Origin: Leptolyngbya boryana PCC 6306
GTDB taxonomy: Bacteria > Cyanobacteriota > Cyanobacteriia > Leptolyngbyales > Leptolyngbyaceae
Assembly (NCBI RefSeq): GCF_000353285.1
Contig: NZ_KB731324.1
Coordinates: forward strand, 3,366,577 to 3,430,576
Length of the DNA: 64,000 nt
Direction of reading: 5' to 3'
Positions 8,957 through 18,013 of the stretch are shown one piece after another. Numbering within the stretch: the first letter of the stretch is position 1; every line of letters starts with the position of its first letter. Made by a program: the position numbers and the translations under genes. The notes under the pieces are model-generated. The model made no database searches and was not told where the DNA came from. It saw nothing but the letters and a program-made list of their open reading frames with translations.

Positions 8957-11900
8957 ATGGTTGCGTCAAATTCGGCTCCCCAAAAATCAGGCGAAAATCG
9001 GTTCCTGCGCTGGATTAATCTCCGAAAAGGCGAAGGACAGCGCACGTTTTGGATGTTTACGGCTTATAGCGCAACTTCATCCGGTCTGATGTGGCTTGAA
9101 GCCTGTTCGGTCGATCGCTTTCTCTCAGAATTTGGCGCAGCGAATCTTCCCGTCATCTACATCACAAGTGCTGGTCTGAAGATTCTTTTAGGAATGTTGT
9201 ACTCGTGGCTGCAAACATTTTTGCCGCTGCGATCGGTGATTATTTGGATTGCGCTCTTACTCGCTGCACCCCTTCCCTTCTTTTCATTGGGTCTTAGCGA
9301 ATCTGCGGAAGCACAGATTGGCAGCTTTTATATTGTGCAGATTACGATCTTTGCCATGCAGCTTTGGCTAGAGGCAAGCCATGTTCTCAATGATTTGAAC
9401 GCTTCGATTACCGCTAATCAGTTGTTTAATATCCGAGAAATTAAGCGTACCTATCCGTTAATCAGTAGCGGCATTCTGGTTGCAGATGTGTTTGGTGGGT
9501 TTTCGTTACCTTGGGTCCTGCGGCAATTTCCACGGGATCAAGCGGTTCCAAGCGTACTGCTTCTGGCATTTGGGCTGATGGTCTTCGGCGCGATCGTCCT
9601 GTTTGGCTTGAGTCTTGCCAATCGGCAAGCTTTTCCTACGGCTCGTCGTCGTCGAGAAGACAACAATGCCGAACATTCTCCGCCCCGACTTCAGGGACAG
9701 ATGAAAAGTTATATGCAGTTGTTGCAGATCTTCTTTTCGCTGGCACAGGTTTTTCTCTTGCTGGTTGAGTTTCAATTTCTGACGCAATTAGGCAAAGATT
9801 CGGGGCTGGCTTCTCAGATTGTAGGTGGCGAAGTTGCTGGCTTTCTCGGACTGTTTAACGGGGCATTGGGGATTTGCGAATTGGCGATGCAGTGGATGTT
9901 TTCGAGCCGTGTTCTCGATCGCATGGGGGTTTTCACCTCGATTATGCTGCTGCCGATCGTCGTCATGAGTCTCACAGGCATTTCCATGACCGGGATGATT
10001 CCTGTGTTTTATGGAGTTTTAGCACTGCGGTTTCTCTATGAATTACTGCATTACACGCTGCTAAGTGGAAGTGTGCCATTTCTCTTTTATTCTGTTCCTG
10101 ACCATATTCGTAACCAAGAACAAGCAAAAGTTCGGAGTATTGCAGAGCCTATTTCTACTGCTGTGACTGGATTAATTCTCATGGGATTAGTCAAACTCAG
10201 TATGAATGGCATTGGCGTTGCAGAACAGACGCTCAGTTTCAGTCTGATGATTGCAGCCGCGATTGTGTGGCTCTGGACGATTGGTGCATTAAAAAAAGAA
10301 TATCTCAATCTGCTCGTTCTGAATGCGGGGCGTGGACAGTTGAGCACCTCAGAGGTCGATTTGAAAGCGCTGCGACAGAAGACGATCGATACTTTAGAAA
10401 AACCCGGAACCGAAGAAGATAAACGTGCCTGTATCGAATTCTTAAGTGAAATTGATGGCAGAAATTCAGGAGAAGTTCTGGCTCCACTGCTTTCTAGACT
10501 TTCGCCAGAATTGCAGTACAAAAGCATCGAAGTGATGCTCAAGCATCCGAATCCGGCATATTTAAATCCAGTCAAATCACTCTGCGCTCAGCGTCCCGCT
10601 CCGGAAGTAATGGCAGTTGCTTTGCGCTATATCTGGTTGACCGAAGAATCTGCTTCATTCAGTGAATTGCGGCATTACCTCAAGCCAAATCATCCTTCTA
10701 TTGTGCGAGCGACCGCAGCATCGCTGATTTTGCGCCAAGGGACTATGAGCGAAAAGGCAGAAGCAACCTATGTCTTGCATTCGATGTTGACGAGCAAGCA
10801 AGTTCAAGATCGCGTGATTGGCTGTCGGGCATTGGGAGGAGCCGTACATCTACAAGGCTTACGATTGTGGCTCAAACCTTATGTCTCTAAGTTGGTCAAA
10901 GATCCATCGTTTGAGGTGAGAGCCGCAACGTTAGAAGCGATCGCGGCAACTCGATCCGAAGAATTCTACCGTTACCTGATGGTGGGTTTATATCATCGCC
11001 CCACTCGCGAAGCCGCCAAGTCAGCTCTCGTGAGCTTAGAAGATACCGCACTCAACAATCTGATTCGGCTTGTGGATGATGTGGAGCGACCGCTGTTAGT
11101 TCGGACTGAAGCGATGAGTGCGATCGGACAAATTGGCACTCCAGAAGCTTTAGATCTGCTGATTTCTCGATTGACAACTTCTTGGGGAGTTCCGCGACGT
11201 GCCCTATTACGCATCCTGCTGAAAGTGCCCAACGAGAAAGGAATTGATGCAGTCGCAGAGCAGTTAGGACGTGTAGGGATTGAACAACTGATCGAACAAG
11301 AATTGATGTTTATCGGGCAAGTGTATGCGGCTTCGATGGATTTGATTTTGGAGCGGATTCGCTGTGATGAGACGATGCTCTTGCGATCGGCATTAGAAAC
11401 GTTGCCTGCCGATAGTTTGGAGCGGATCTTCTTGCTGATGAAGTTTCTCTATCCGATTGGTTCGATTCGAGTCGCAGAGTATAACTTACAGTCAGAATCG
11501 AAATCCGCGATCGCGCAAGGGTTAGAAATTCTCGATAGTACCTTGGACATTAATAGCAAACGGGCATTACTGGGAGTTTTGGATCGAGAGTTGCCGATCG
11601 ATAAGCTGCAGAGTTTATCGAGTCTTGTGCCTTATACGCCGATGCAACCGAGCGAGCGACTGAACCATCTACTCGAACTGCGGCATTTTATTTCAGATTG
11701 GGCATTAGCTTGCTGTTTCCATCTCGCAAAACGGGCACATTGGAATATCAGCCCAGATGCGATTCGATCAGGCTTGCGACATCCGAGAGGCTATGTTCGA
11801 GAAGCCGCACTGAGCTATATCGCAACCCAATTTCCTCAGAAGTTAGGACTGGTGCTGCAAGGATTTCAGAACGAGCGCAATCCCATTGTGGCAGCGCAAG

Positions 11901-11983
11901 TTCAAGAGATGATGAAAAAGTTGGGGATGCGTCCGCCAGCACAACATCCTGAAGCGCTACCGCGCCTGAAAACCGAATCTTAG
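8957..11983 (+). CDS. Npt-like membrane transporter fused to HEAT repeats
   Basis: A 1008-residue protein in two halves. Residues about 25-445 form a polytopic membrane domain with ten or more hydrophobic helices, starting near WMFTAYSATSSGLMWLEACS and including NIREIKRTYPLISSG. This layout resembles the Npt/NTT nucleotide transporter (ADP/ATP translocase) and major-facilitator-like families. Residues about 470-1000 are soluble and built of helical repeats of HEAT type (for example DPSFEVRAATLEAIAATRSE and LVRTEAMSAIGQIGTPEALD). The gene is followed after 35 bases by a stand-alone cyclic-nucleotide-binding protein. In other bacteria Npt-like transporters are known with HEAT and cNMP-binding domains in one chain; here the module appears split over two genes. 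Transport substrate is unknown. Confidence 0.75.
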   Translation: MVASNSAPQKSGENRFLRWINLRKGEGQRTFWMFTAYSATSSGLMWLEACSVDRFLSEFGAANLPVIYITSAGLKILLGMLYSWLQTFLPLRSVIIWIALLLAAPLPFFSLGLSESAEAQIGSFYIVQITIFAMQLWLEASHVLNDLNASITANQLFNIREIKRTYPLISSGILVADVFGGFSLPWVLRQFPRDQAVPSVLLLAFGLMVFGAIVLFGLSLANRQAFPTARRRREDNNAEHSPPRLQGQMKSYMQLLQIFFSLAQVFLLLVEFQFLTQLGKDSGLASQIVGGEVAGFLGLFNGALGICELAMQWMFSSRVLDRMGVFTSIMLLPIVVMSLTGISMTGMIPVFYGVLALRFLYELLHYTLLSGSVPFLFYSVPDHIRNQEQAKVRSIAEPISTAVTGLILMGLVKLSMNGIGVAEQTLSFSLMIAAAIVWLWTIGALKKEYLNLLVLNAGRGQLSTSEVDLKALRQKTIDTLEKPGTEEDKRACIEFLSEIDGRNSGEVLAPLLSRLSPELQYKSIEVMLKHPNPAYLNPVKSLCAQRPAPEVMAVALRYIWLTEESASFSELRHYLKPNHPSIVRATAASLILRQGTMSEKAEATYVLHSMLTSKQVQDRVIGCRALGGAVHLQGLRLWLKPYVSKLVKDPSFEVRAATLEAIAATRSEEFYRYLMVGLYHRPTREAAKSALVSLEDTALNNLIRLVDDVERPLLVRTEAMSAIGQIGTPEALDLLISRLTTSWGVPRRALLRILLKVPNEKGIDAVAEQLGRVGIEQLIEQELMFIGQVYAASMDLILERIRCDETMLLRSALETLPADSLERIFLLMKFLYPIGSIRVAEYNLQSESKSAIAQGLEILDSTLDINSKRALLGVLDRELPIDKLQSLSSLVPYTPMQPSERLNHLLELRHFISDWALACCFHLAKRAHWNISPDAIRSGLRHPRGYVREAALSYIATQFPQKLGLVLQGFQNERNPIVAAQVQEMMKKLGMRPPAQHPEALPRLKTES

Positions 11984-12018
11984 GGTGAGTCTAGTTTGTA
12001 AGTTGAAAAAAGCCAGCC

Positions 12019-12495
12019 ATGTTGAACAGTTTTGAACGCTTATTGCTTGTTCGAGGAGTCCCTATTTTTAAGGAATTGCGGGACGATTTCCTGGTGCGGC
12101 TGGCATCGATTATGGAAGAGCGATCGTATGGGGTGCGCGATACGATTTTGATTGAGGGTCAAGAAGGACGCTCCATGTATGTCATTTCTAAAGGGGTCGT
12201 TCGGGTGCATAGTGGCAGCCGAGATTTGACGTTCTATAAACGTGGAGATTTTTTTGGAGAGATGTCGCTGTTCGATTCGGAACCGCGATCGGCATCCGTG
12301 ACGGCGATCGAGCCTTGTGAGTGTTTGGTCTTGACGCAGCAGCAGCTATATGAAGCAGTCGATGAAACGCCTGGGATTGCCTTAAATTTGGTCAAGATTC
12401 TCACAGGTCGGGTGCGAGAGATGAATAAGAAGATTAAGGTGCAGGAACAGGAAATTCGGTTGCTCAAAGGTGAGCCGATTACACAGATTCAGTAA
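12019..12495 (+). CDS. Cyclic nucleotide-binding domain protein
   Basis: A 158-residue protein consisting of one cNMP-binding beta-barrel and a short C-terminal helix. The phosphate-binding cassette is FGEMSLFDSEPRSAS (residues 79-93), with Glu81 and Arg90 at the spacing seen in kinase regulatory subunits, so it looks able to bind cAMP or cGMP. There is no helix-turn-helix after the barrel, so it is not a CRP-type transcription factor. The C-terminus (residues 131-151) is charged and probably coiled coil. It lies 35 bases after the transporter-HEAT gene in the same direction, suggesting it is its regulatory subunit. Confidence 0.85.
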   Translation: MLNSFERLLLVRGVPIFKELRDDFLVRLASIMEERSYGVRDTILIEGQEGRSMYVISKGVVRVHSGSRDLTFYKRGDFFGEMSLFDSEPRSASVTAIEPCECLVLTQQQLYEAVDETPGIALNLVKILTGRVREMNKKIKVQEQEIRLLKGEPITQIQ

Positions 12496-12697
12496 TTGAA
12501 ATTGAGTCATTTAACTTGAGCAATTCGTGAATTCGGAATCAGCAATTCTAGCTCTGTGCGAGATTAGATTCAGTCCGAACGAATTTGATGCATCAAGTGC
12601 TCTAAGGATCATCCGAACTGACTGGATCGAACTATAAAACATTTCTCACGAAAATCCGGTACGATCAGCAGAAGGATTAAGTGACAAATGTACTAAA

Positions 12698-14176
12698 ATG
12701 CCACGCAAGCCTGCTCTATCTTACGATCGTGGAACGCTGATTCTTCATCCACCGCCTAAGGGCAAAGCGTGGATCGAATTTGCCGTGTGGGACGATCGCA
12801 TTGAGAAGTTTCGGGTGCCTGCAAATCAATATCGAGAATTGATGTTAGCACTGCGCTCAGAAGGCATTGAAATCGACGATCGCGCAAAAGGATTTAATCA
12901 GATCGATCTCGTTCCTGCTGTGGAAATGGAGCCTTATCCTCATCAGCAAGAAGCTTTAGACGCTTGGCAAACTTCAGGACGATTAGGTGTCGTGGTCTTA
13001 CCGACCGCAGCCGGGAAAACGTATCTGGCACAGTTGGCAATGCAAGCGACCCAGCGCAGTACGTTGATCATGGTTCCAACCTTGGATCTGATGCATCAAT
13101 GGTATGCGAACTTATGTGCTGCATTTCCTGATACAGAGATTGGATTGTTGGGCGGAGGATCGCGCGATCGCACTCCGATTCTGGTTGCAACGTATGACAG
13201 TGCCGCGATTCATGCAGAAACATTAGGCAATCAATATGCGCTGCTAGTCTTTGATGAATGTCATCATTTGCCCAGCGACTTTAATCGAGTGATTGCAGAA
13301 TATGCGATCGCGCCTTATCGCTTAGGGTTGACGGCAACGCCAGAGCGCACCGATGGCAAACATGAAGATCTCAAGACGTTAATCGGACAAGAAGTTTATC
13401 GGAGAACGCCAGAAGAATTATCCGGTTCAGCCCTTGCGAAACACGAAGCAATTCAGATTAGAGTCACACTTTCTCAACAGGAGCGAGAACGCTACGATCA
13501 ACTGATTCAAATTCGCAATGCCTTTCTCAAACAATCGAATCTCTATCTAAGTAGCGCTCAAGGTTGGCAGCGATTTGTGCAAGCAAGCGCGAGATCCAAA
13601 GCCGGACGCAGAGCGATGTTAGCGCATCGAGAAGCAAAAGCGATCGCATTTGGAACCGAGGGAAAACTGAGAGTTCTTGCTGATTTACTCGCGCGTCATT
13701 ATCCTGAACGCACGCTCATTTTCACAGATGATAACGCTACGGTTTATCGAATTTCTCAGGATCTATTGATCCCCGCCATTACCCATCAAACGCCTGTGAA
13801 AGAACGGCATGAGATTCTGACCAAATTTAAGCAAGGAGAGTATCGATCGCTCGTTGCTTCTCGTGTGTTAAATGAAGGGGTAGATGTTCCCGATGCAAGT
13901 ATTGCGATCGTGCTTTCGGGCACGGGTTCTGCACGCGAGTACATTCAACGGATGGGACGAATTCTGCGCAAAAGCAAAGATCCAGGAAAATTAGCCATTC
14001 TGTATGAAGTCGTGGCAGAAGATACTAACGAAGAAGGCGTTTCCCGACGACGGAATCCGAATCAGAAGAAAAAACCGCGATCGGCTTCACGCCAGTTAGA
14101 ACTGGTCTCTTATACAACTCCTCCAAATGTGGTGCCACGCGCTGCAGAAGGTGAGTCCAGCTATGACGATTGGTAA
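12698..14176 (+). CDS. DEAD/DEAH-box helicase, XPB/Rad25-like
   Basis: A 492-residue superfamily 2 helicase. Motif I is PTAAGKT, motif II is the DECH box (VFDECHHLP), motif III-like GLTATPER, and motif VI is QRMGRILRKS. An N-terminal part of about 85 residues resembles the damage-recognition-like domain of archaeal and bacterial XPB homologues. A loop with RED-like charged sequence is not obvious. Bacterial XPB-like proteins are DNA translocases with presumed repair roles; in some genomes they sit next to a Bax1-type nuclease, which is not seen here. The ATG at 12698 fits the family N-terminus (MPRKPALSYDRGTL). Its end is only 17 bases from the convergent histidine kinase. Confidence 0.85.
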   Translation: MPRKPALSYDRGTLILHPPPKGKAWIEFAVWDDRIEKFRVPANQYRELMLALRSEGIEIDDRAKGFNQIDLVPAVEMEPYPHQQEALDAWQTSGRLGVVVLPTAAGKTYLAQLAMQATQRSTLIMVPTLDLMHQWYANLCAAFPDTEIGLLGGGSRDRTPILVATYDSAAIHAETLGNQYALLVFDECHHLPSDFNRVIAEYAIAPYRLGLTATPERTDGKHEDLKTLIGQEVYRRTPEELSGSALAKHEAIQIRVTLSQQERERYDQLIQIRNAFLKQSNLYLSSAQGWQRFVQASARSKAGRRAMLAHREAKAIAFGTEGKLRVLADLLARHYPERTLIFTDDNATVYRISQDLLIPAITHQTPVKERHEILTKFKQGEYRSLVASRVLNEGVDVPDASIAIVLSGTGSAREYIQRMGRILRKSKDPGKLAILYEVVAEDTNEEGVSRRRNPNQKKKPRSASRQLELVSYTTPPNVVPRAAEGESSYDDW

Positions 14177-14193
14177 GTCATAGCCAAAATTCC

Positions 14194-16332
14194 CTAACTC
14201 CACTGCAACTGCCGCACTGGAATCTCAATCACAAACGTGGCTCCCCGCTCTGCCTGATGGTCACACCACAACCGTCCCCCATGTTGCTCGGTGACAATCT
14301 GATAACTAATCGACAATCCTAATCCTGAACCTTGACCAATCGGTTTAGTCGTAAAAAATGGGTCAAACAACCGCTGATGCGTCGCAACTGACATGCCAAT
14401 TCCGTTATCTGTGATCTGAATTCGTACCCATTGCGTCGGTTGTCCGTCTACCTCTTCAGTAAAGAGCACCGCTTCAATCGTGATCTCCGGGATAAAATCA
14501 ATTTCTTCTAGCAGCCACCGCTCATCAATTGCCTCGATCGCATTCGAGATCAAATTCATAAATACCTGATTGAGCAGTCCTGCAAAGCATTGAACTTTCG
14601 GCAAACGATCAGAGTTCTGTGTGACCTGAATGGCAGGGCGCATCATTGAAGTTCCCGAAGCTCGGTTGGCTTTCAACAAATGCTGCAACAGCATTAAAGT
14701 ACTTTCGAGTCCTTCACGTAAATCCACTGCCTTCAGTTCAGCTTCATCATGGCGTGAGAAATTTCGCAGCGATCGCACAATATCCCGAATGCGTTCGGCT
14801 CCGGTTCCCATTGAATCTAGAAGTTTGAATACATCATGCTGCATAAACTCTAGATCGAGGGCTTCTAGTTCTTCGGCAATCTTCTGAGGCGGAACGGGAT
14901 ACGCCTCATGATAAAGCCAGATTACGCTCAGCAAATCTTCAACATACTGCTTTGCGGGTTCTAAATTGCCATAGATAAAGCTCACAGGATTATTGATTTC
15001 ATGAGCAATTCCTGCCACTAATTGCCCTAAACTCGACATTTTCTCAGTCTGAATCAATTGCGTTTGTGTTTTTTGCAATTGCCGAAATGCTTGTTCAAGT
15101 TCCTGTGCTTTTTGACGAAGCTGCTGTTCTGAATTTTGCAACGCGATCGCAGTTTGTTCGCGCTCTGTTTCTAATCGGATACGCTCTGTAATATCAAGTA
15201 CTGTCGAAACAATACTTACAATATTTCCATCTGCGTCTAAGACAGTATTGTTATGCCATTCGCAAGTAATAATTTCTCCATTGTCGCGGATGTTCTCATT
15301 AATGTTGCGCTTTCCTCCTGTCTGTTCTATCAATCGCGTGATTACTTTGCTGACCTCAGGCTGCACGTTACTGGGAATCCAGTAATCGCAAGGTTTCCCA
15401 AGCGCTTCATCTCTCGATGTGCCAAACATAAACTCTGCGGCTGGATTCCACTCTTTGACCGTGAGTTGGGGTGTCCATTCAATAATCGCGAGGGGCGCAT
15501 GTTGAACTAAAAGCGCTAATCGCTGCTCAGACTGAGATCGCGCAAGTTCTGCTTGTCTACGTTCTGCTTCGCTATTCACACGATCGGTAATGTTAATTCC
15601 CATTGAAACAATGCTCATCACACTACCATTCGGAGCGAGTAACGGATAGTGAAACCATTCACAAATAATCGTTTCACCGCTCAAAGTCAAATGTTTCTGG
15701 ATCTGTTGTGTTGTTCCTGATTGGGTCAGTAATGGGGCAATGACGGTTAAAAAGTCTGCTTTGAGAAACTCTGGCAAAATTTTCTCAAGCGACTGCCCGA
15801 CAGCTTCTTTTCGGGAGTAGCCAAATGTTCGTTGTGCAGCAAAGTTCCAGGTTTGGATTTTATAGTCTGCTCCCCATTCGACAAAAACAAATGGGGATTG
15901 TTGAATGAGTAAGGTCAGCCGCTGCTGCGATCGCATTAATGCAACTTCTGCGGCTTTCCGTTCTTGAATCGCTTGATCCAGTTGATCTGAATTTGCGGAT
16001 TCTGTCTCTTTGATCGTTGCAACGATCAGGGGCATTCCTTGAACAGCGGATTTTACAACCGAAATCTCTTGAGTCCCGCCATTGGCATCATACAGATATC
16101 CCGTTTGAGTTCCGGCTGTCAGTCCTGTTGTGAGGTCAGGTGAGAGAATACGATCGACATTGCGAAGAAATTCAGCCGCGCTATAGTGTGCGAGCGTGCA
16201 TAAAGCTTGATTGGCAAAAACGATTTGCTGATGATGATTCTGAACAAAAATTGGCGTTGCAACTTGATCGAGAACTCGCCAAAGATATCCTGTCGCATCT
16301 GATGTTGCTTCAAACTGATCTTCCCCGATCAT
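14194..16332 (-). CDS. PAS-domain sensor histidine kinase
   Basis: About 712 residues. Three PAS domains lie near residues 12-115, 135-255 and 270-390 (signatures such as WNFAAQRTFGYSRKEAVG and WNPAAEFMFGTSRDEALG). A short coiled-coil linker follows. The dimerisation domain has the phosphoacceptor His444 in GIAHEINNPVSF. The ATPase domain has the N box NLISNAIEAID, G1 DNGIGM and G2 GSGLGLSI. No transmembrane segment and no receiver domain are visible, so it is probably a cytoplasmic sensor with its response regulator elsewhere. I chose the ATG at 16332; a longer frame to 16536 would run into the upstream peptidase gene and lacks homology. It follows the M23 peptidase gene by 73 bases in the same direction. 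Confidence 0.85.
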   Translation of the reverse strand: MIGEDQFEATSDATGYLWRVLDQVATPIFVQNHHQQIVFANQALCTLAHYSAAEFLRNVDRILSPDLTTGLTAGTQTGYLYDANGGTQEISVVKSAVQGMPLIVATIKETESANSDQLDQAIQERKAAEVALMRSQQRLTLLIQQSPFVFVEWGADYKIQTWNFAAQRTFGYSRKEAVGQSLEKILPEFLKADFLTVIAPLLTQSGTTQQIQKHLTLSGETIICEWFHYPLLAPNGSVMSIVSMGINITDRVNSEAERRQAELARSQSEQRLALLVQHAPLAIIEWTPQLTVKEWNPAAEFMFGTSRDEALGKPCDYWIPSNVQPEVSKVITRLIEQTGGKRNINENIRDNGEIITCEWHNNTVLDADGNIVSIVSTVLDITERIRLETEREQTAIALQNSEQQLRQKAQELEQAFRQLQKTQTQLIQTEKMSSLGQLVAGIAHEINNPVSFIYGNLEPAKQYVEDLLSVIWLYHEAYPVPPQKIAEELEALDLEFMQHDVFKLLDSMGTGAERIRDIVRSLRNFSRHDEAELKAVDLREGLESTLMLLQHLLKANRASGTSMMRPAIQVTQNSDRLPKVQCFAGLLNQVFMNLISNAIEAIDERWLLEEIDFIPEITIEAVLFTEEVDGQPTQWVRIQITDNGIGMSVATHQRLFDPFFTTKPIGQGSGLGLSISYQIVTEQHGGRLWCDHQAERGATFVIEIPVRQLQWS

Positions 16333-16405
16333 TACCCGCTTCCTAACCTGAAATACGTTCTTGTTAGCGTTCCCAAAAAGGAATCGGTCGATTGAGCATG
16401 AGACC

Positions 16406-17542
16406 CTACAAATATCCAGCAGGATCAACAGGCTCACCGTCTTTCCTGACTTCAAAGTGTAAATGTGGTCCTGTGGATAATCCGGTCGAACCTGTCGCCG
16501 CGATCGCTTTTCCTCGCTCCACCGTTTGCCCTTCACTCACATACAATTCCTGCGCGTGAGCATACATCGTTGTGATTCCATTCCCATGATCCAGAATGAC
16601 CGAATTTCCATATCCGCCATACCATCCGGCAAAAATGACAACGCCTCGATCGGCTGCCATAATCGGGCTACCGTAATCTGCCCCAAAATCGATTCCAGCA
16701 TGGAATCGCTGATATCCCAAAATTGGGTGCATTCGATATCCGAATCCACTGGTGATCGGGCCTGCACTCGGTAAGTTGAATTGACCCGTTCCCAAAATCA
16801 CAATTCCGTTGCGAGCACGTTCTTCCGCAATCCGCTTTTGAATCAATTCGCCAATGCTTTTGGAATCTTTCTCTAATTGTGCTTCTGCGGCTTCTAATGC
16901 CCGACGATTGGTTCTGAGACGCTCGACAATTTCTTTCTGATACTCTGCCTGCTGCTCAAATTGCGCCTTCTGTGCCATTAACTGTTGAGCAATCAGGGCA
17001 ATATTATTCTTTTGCTGTTCAACTTGCTGCCGTTGGCGATCGACTTTCGCCGCTTCTATTTTTAAGTCTGTTAGCGTTTTACGATCGTTTTTATAGATCT
17101 GTTTGAGCCGGAACCGTCGATCGAGAAAATCATTCAAGTCTTGACTTTGTAATAAAACTGCCCAGCCATTACTGCCCTGCTGACGTTGCAAAAATCTCAG
17201 ACGAGAAACGGTGGAAGATTGCCGTTGCTGATAAGTTCTCTCGGTTGCGGCTAAATCTTTCTCCAAATTCTTCAAGACTTGATTAGCATTCATCAAGTTT
17301 GCTTCAGTTGCCTTGATCTGGCTAGTCGTTACCTGGATATTACGTCGAATTCCGGTGAGATCTTTTTGTGCTAATCGTTCTTGGCGTTGCACTTTTTCTC
17401 GCTCTTTCTGTACGAGTTCTCGCTGTTGATCAACTTGCTGCTGCTTCTGTTTGAGTTGATCGACTTCTTGAGCAAAGGCAGGCAACGTCAAACTCAGATA
17501 AAGCAAACTCGCGCAGAACCAAATTAGCCAAACTCGTTTCAT
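16406..17542 (-). CDS. Murein hydrolase activator EnvC-like protein, M23 peptidase domain
   Basis: About 378 residues. A signal peptide (MKRVWLIWFCASLLYLSLTL, cleavage after AFA) is followed by a long coiled coil of roughly 210 residues, rich in Gln, Lys and Arg. The C-terminal LytM/M23 domain has the zinc motifs HAGIDFGAD (H-x3-D) and HLHFEVRKDG (H-x-H). The layout matches EnvC-type proteins, in which the coiled coil recruits division machinery, but here the metal ligands are present, so it may itself cut peptidoglycan. I preferred the ATG at 17542 because it gives a classic positively charged signal peptide; an ATG at 17572 is possible. The histidine kinase gene follows it. Confidence 0.85.
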   Translation of the reverse strand: MKRVWLIWFCASLLYLSLTLPAFAQEVDQLKQKQQQVDQQRELVQKEREKVQRQERLAQKDLTGIRRNIQVTTSQIKATEANLMNANQVLKNLEKDLAATERTYQQRQSSTVSRLRFLQRQQGSNGWAVLLQSQDLNDFLDRRFRLKQIYKNDRKTLTDLKIEAAKVDRQRQQVEQQKNNIALIAQQLMAQKAQFEQQAEYQKEIVERLRTNRRALEAAEAQLEKDSKSIGELIQKRIAEERARNGIVILGTGQFNLPSAGPITSGFGYRMHPILGYQRFHAGIDFGADYGSPIMAADRGVVIFAGWYGGYGNSVILDHGNGITTMYAHAQELYVSEGQTVERGKAIAATGSTGLSTGPHLHFEVRKDGEPVDPAGYL

Positions 17543-17572
17543 CAACGCGAAAAATTGTGCGATCGCCAGCAT

Positions 17573-18013
17573 GTTATCGACTCAGTGCACTGTCAAAACA
17601 GGAACCATTATGTCGGAATCTAAAATTTCGGCACTGCTGAAATCACGGGAAAGCGCCACAAATGACTCAAACAAAGTCTGACGTGTGGATGCCATGAAAA
17701 CAACCTCGGTAAAAACTCAGAATTTCAAATTTCACATCAAGCTCTTTCTCTATCTGCTAGAAACTTTTTGAATCCGTCATACCACTGATATGAATTGTAT
17801 AAATTAATCAATTTCTAAATATGATACACAGACGGTTCAGACTGAATTGATTGGAATTTTGATAGGAAACGTTCAACGCTACAAGATGAATGTGACCGTA
17901 TGACCACTGAATAATGTAACTTTTGTGAAGTGATTCTAAAGTCAGCAAAATTATCAGGAACGACTCATCGATCAATGTAATAAGTTGTACATAGACTTTC
18001 AAATATTACTCAG
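17573..18013. other. Intergenic region between peptidase and PEP-CTERM gene
   Basis: About 440 AT-rich bases hold the divergent promoters of both genes. I see AT-rich candidates such as TATAAA near 17797 but no convincing -35/-10 pair, no gene and no strong hairpin. Confidence 0.4.
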
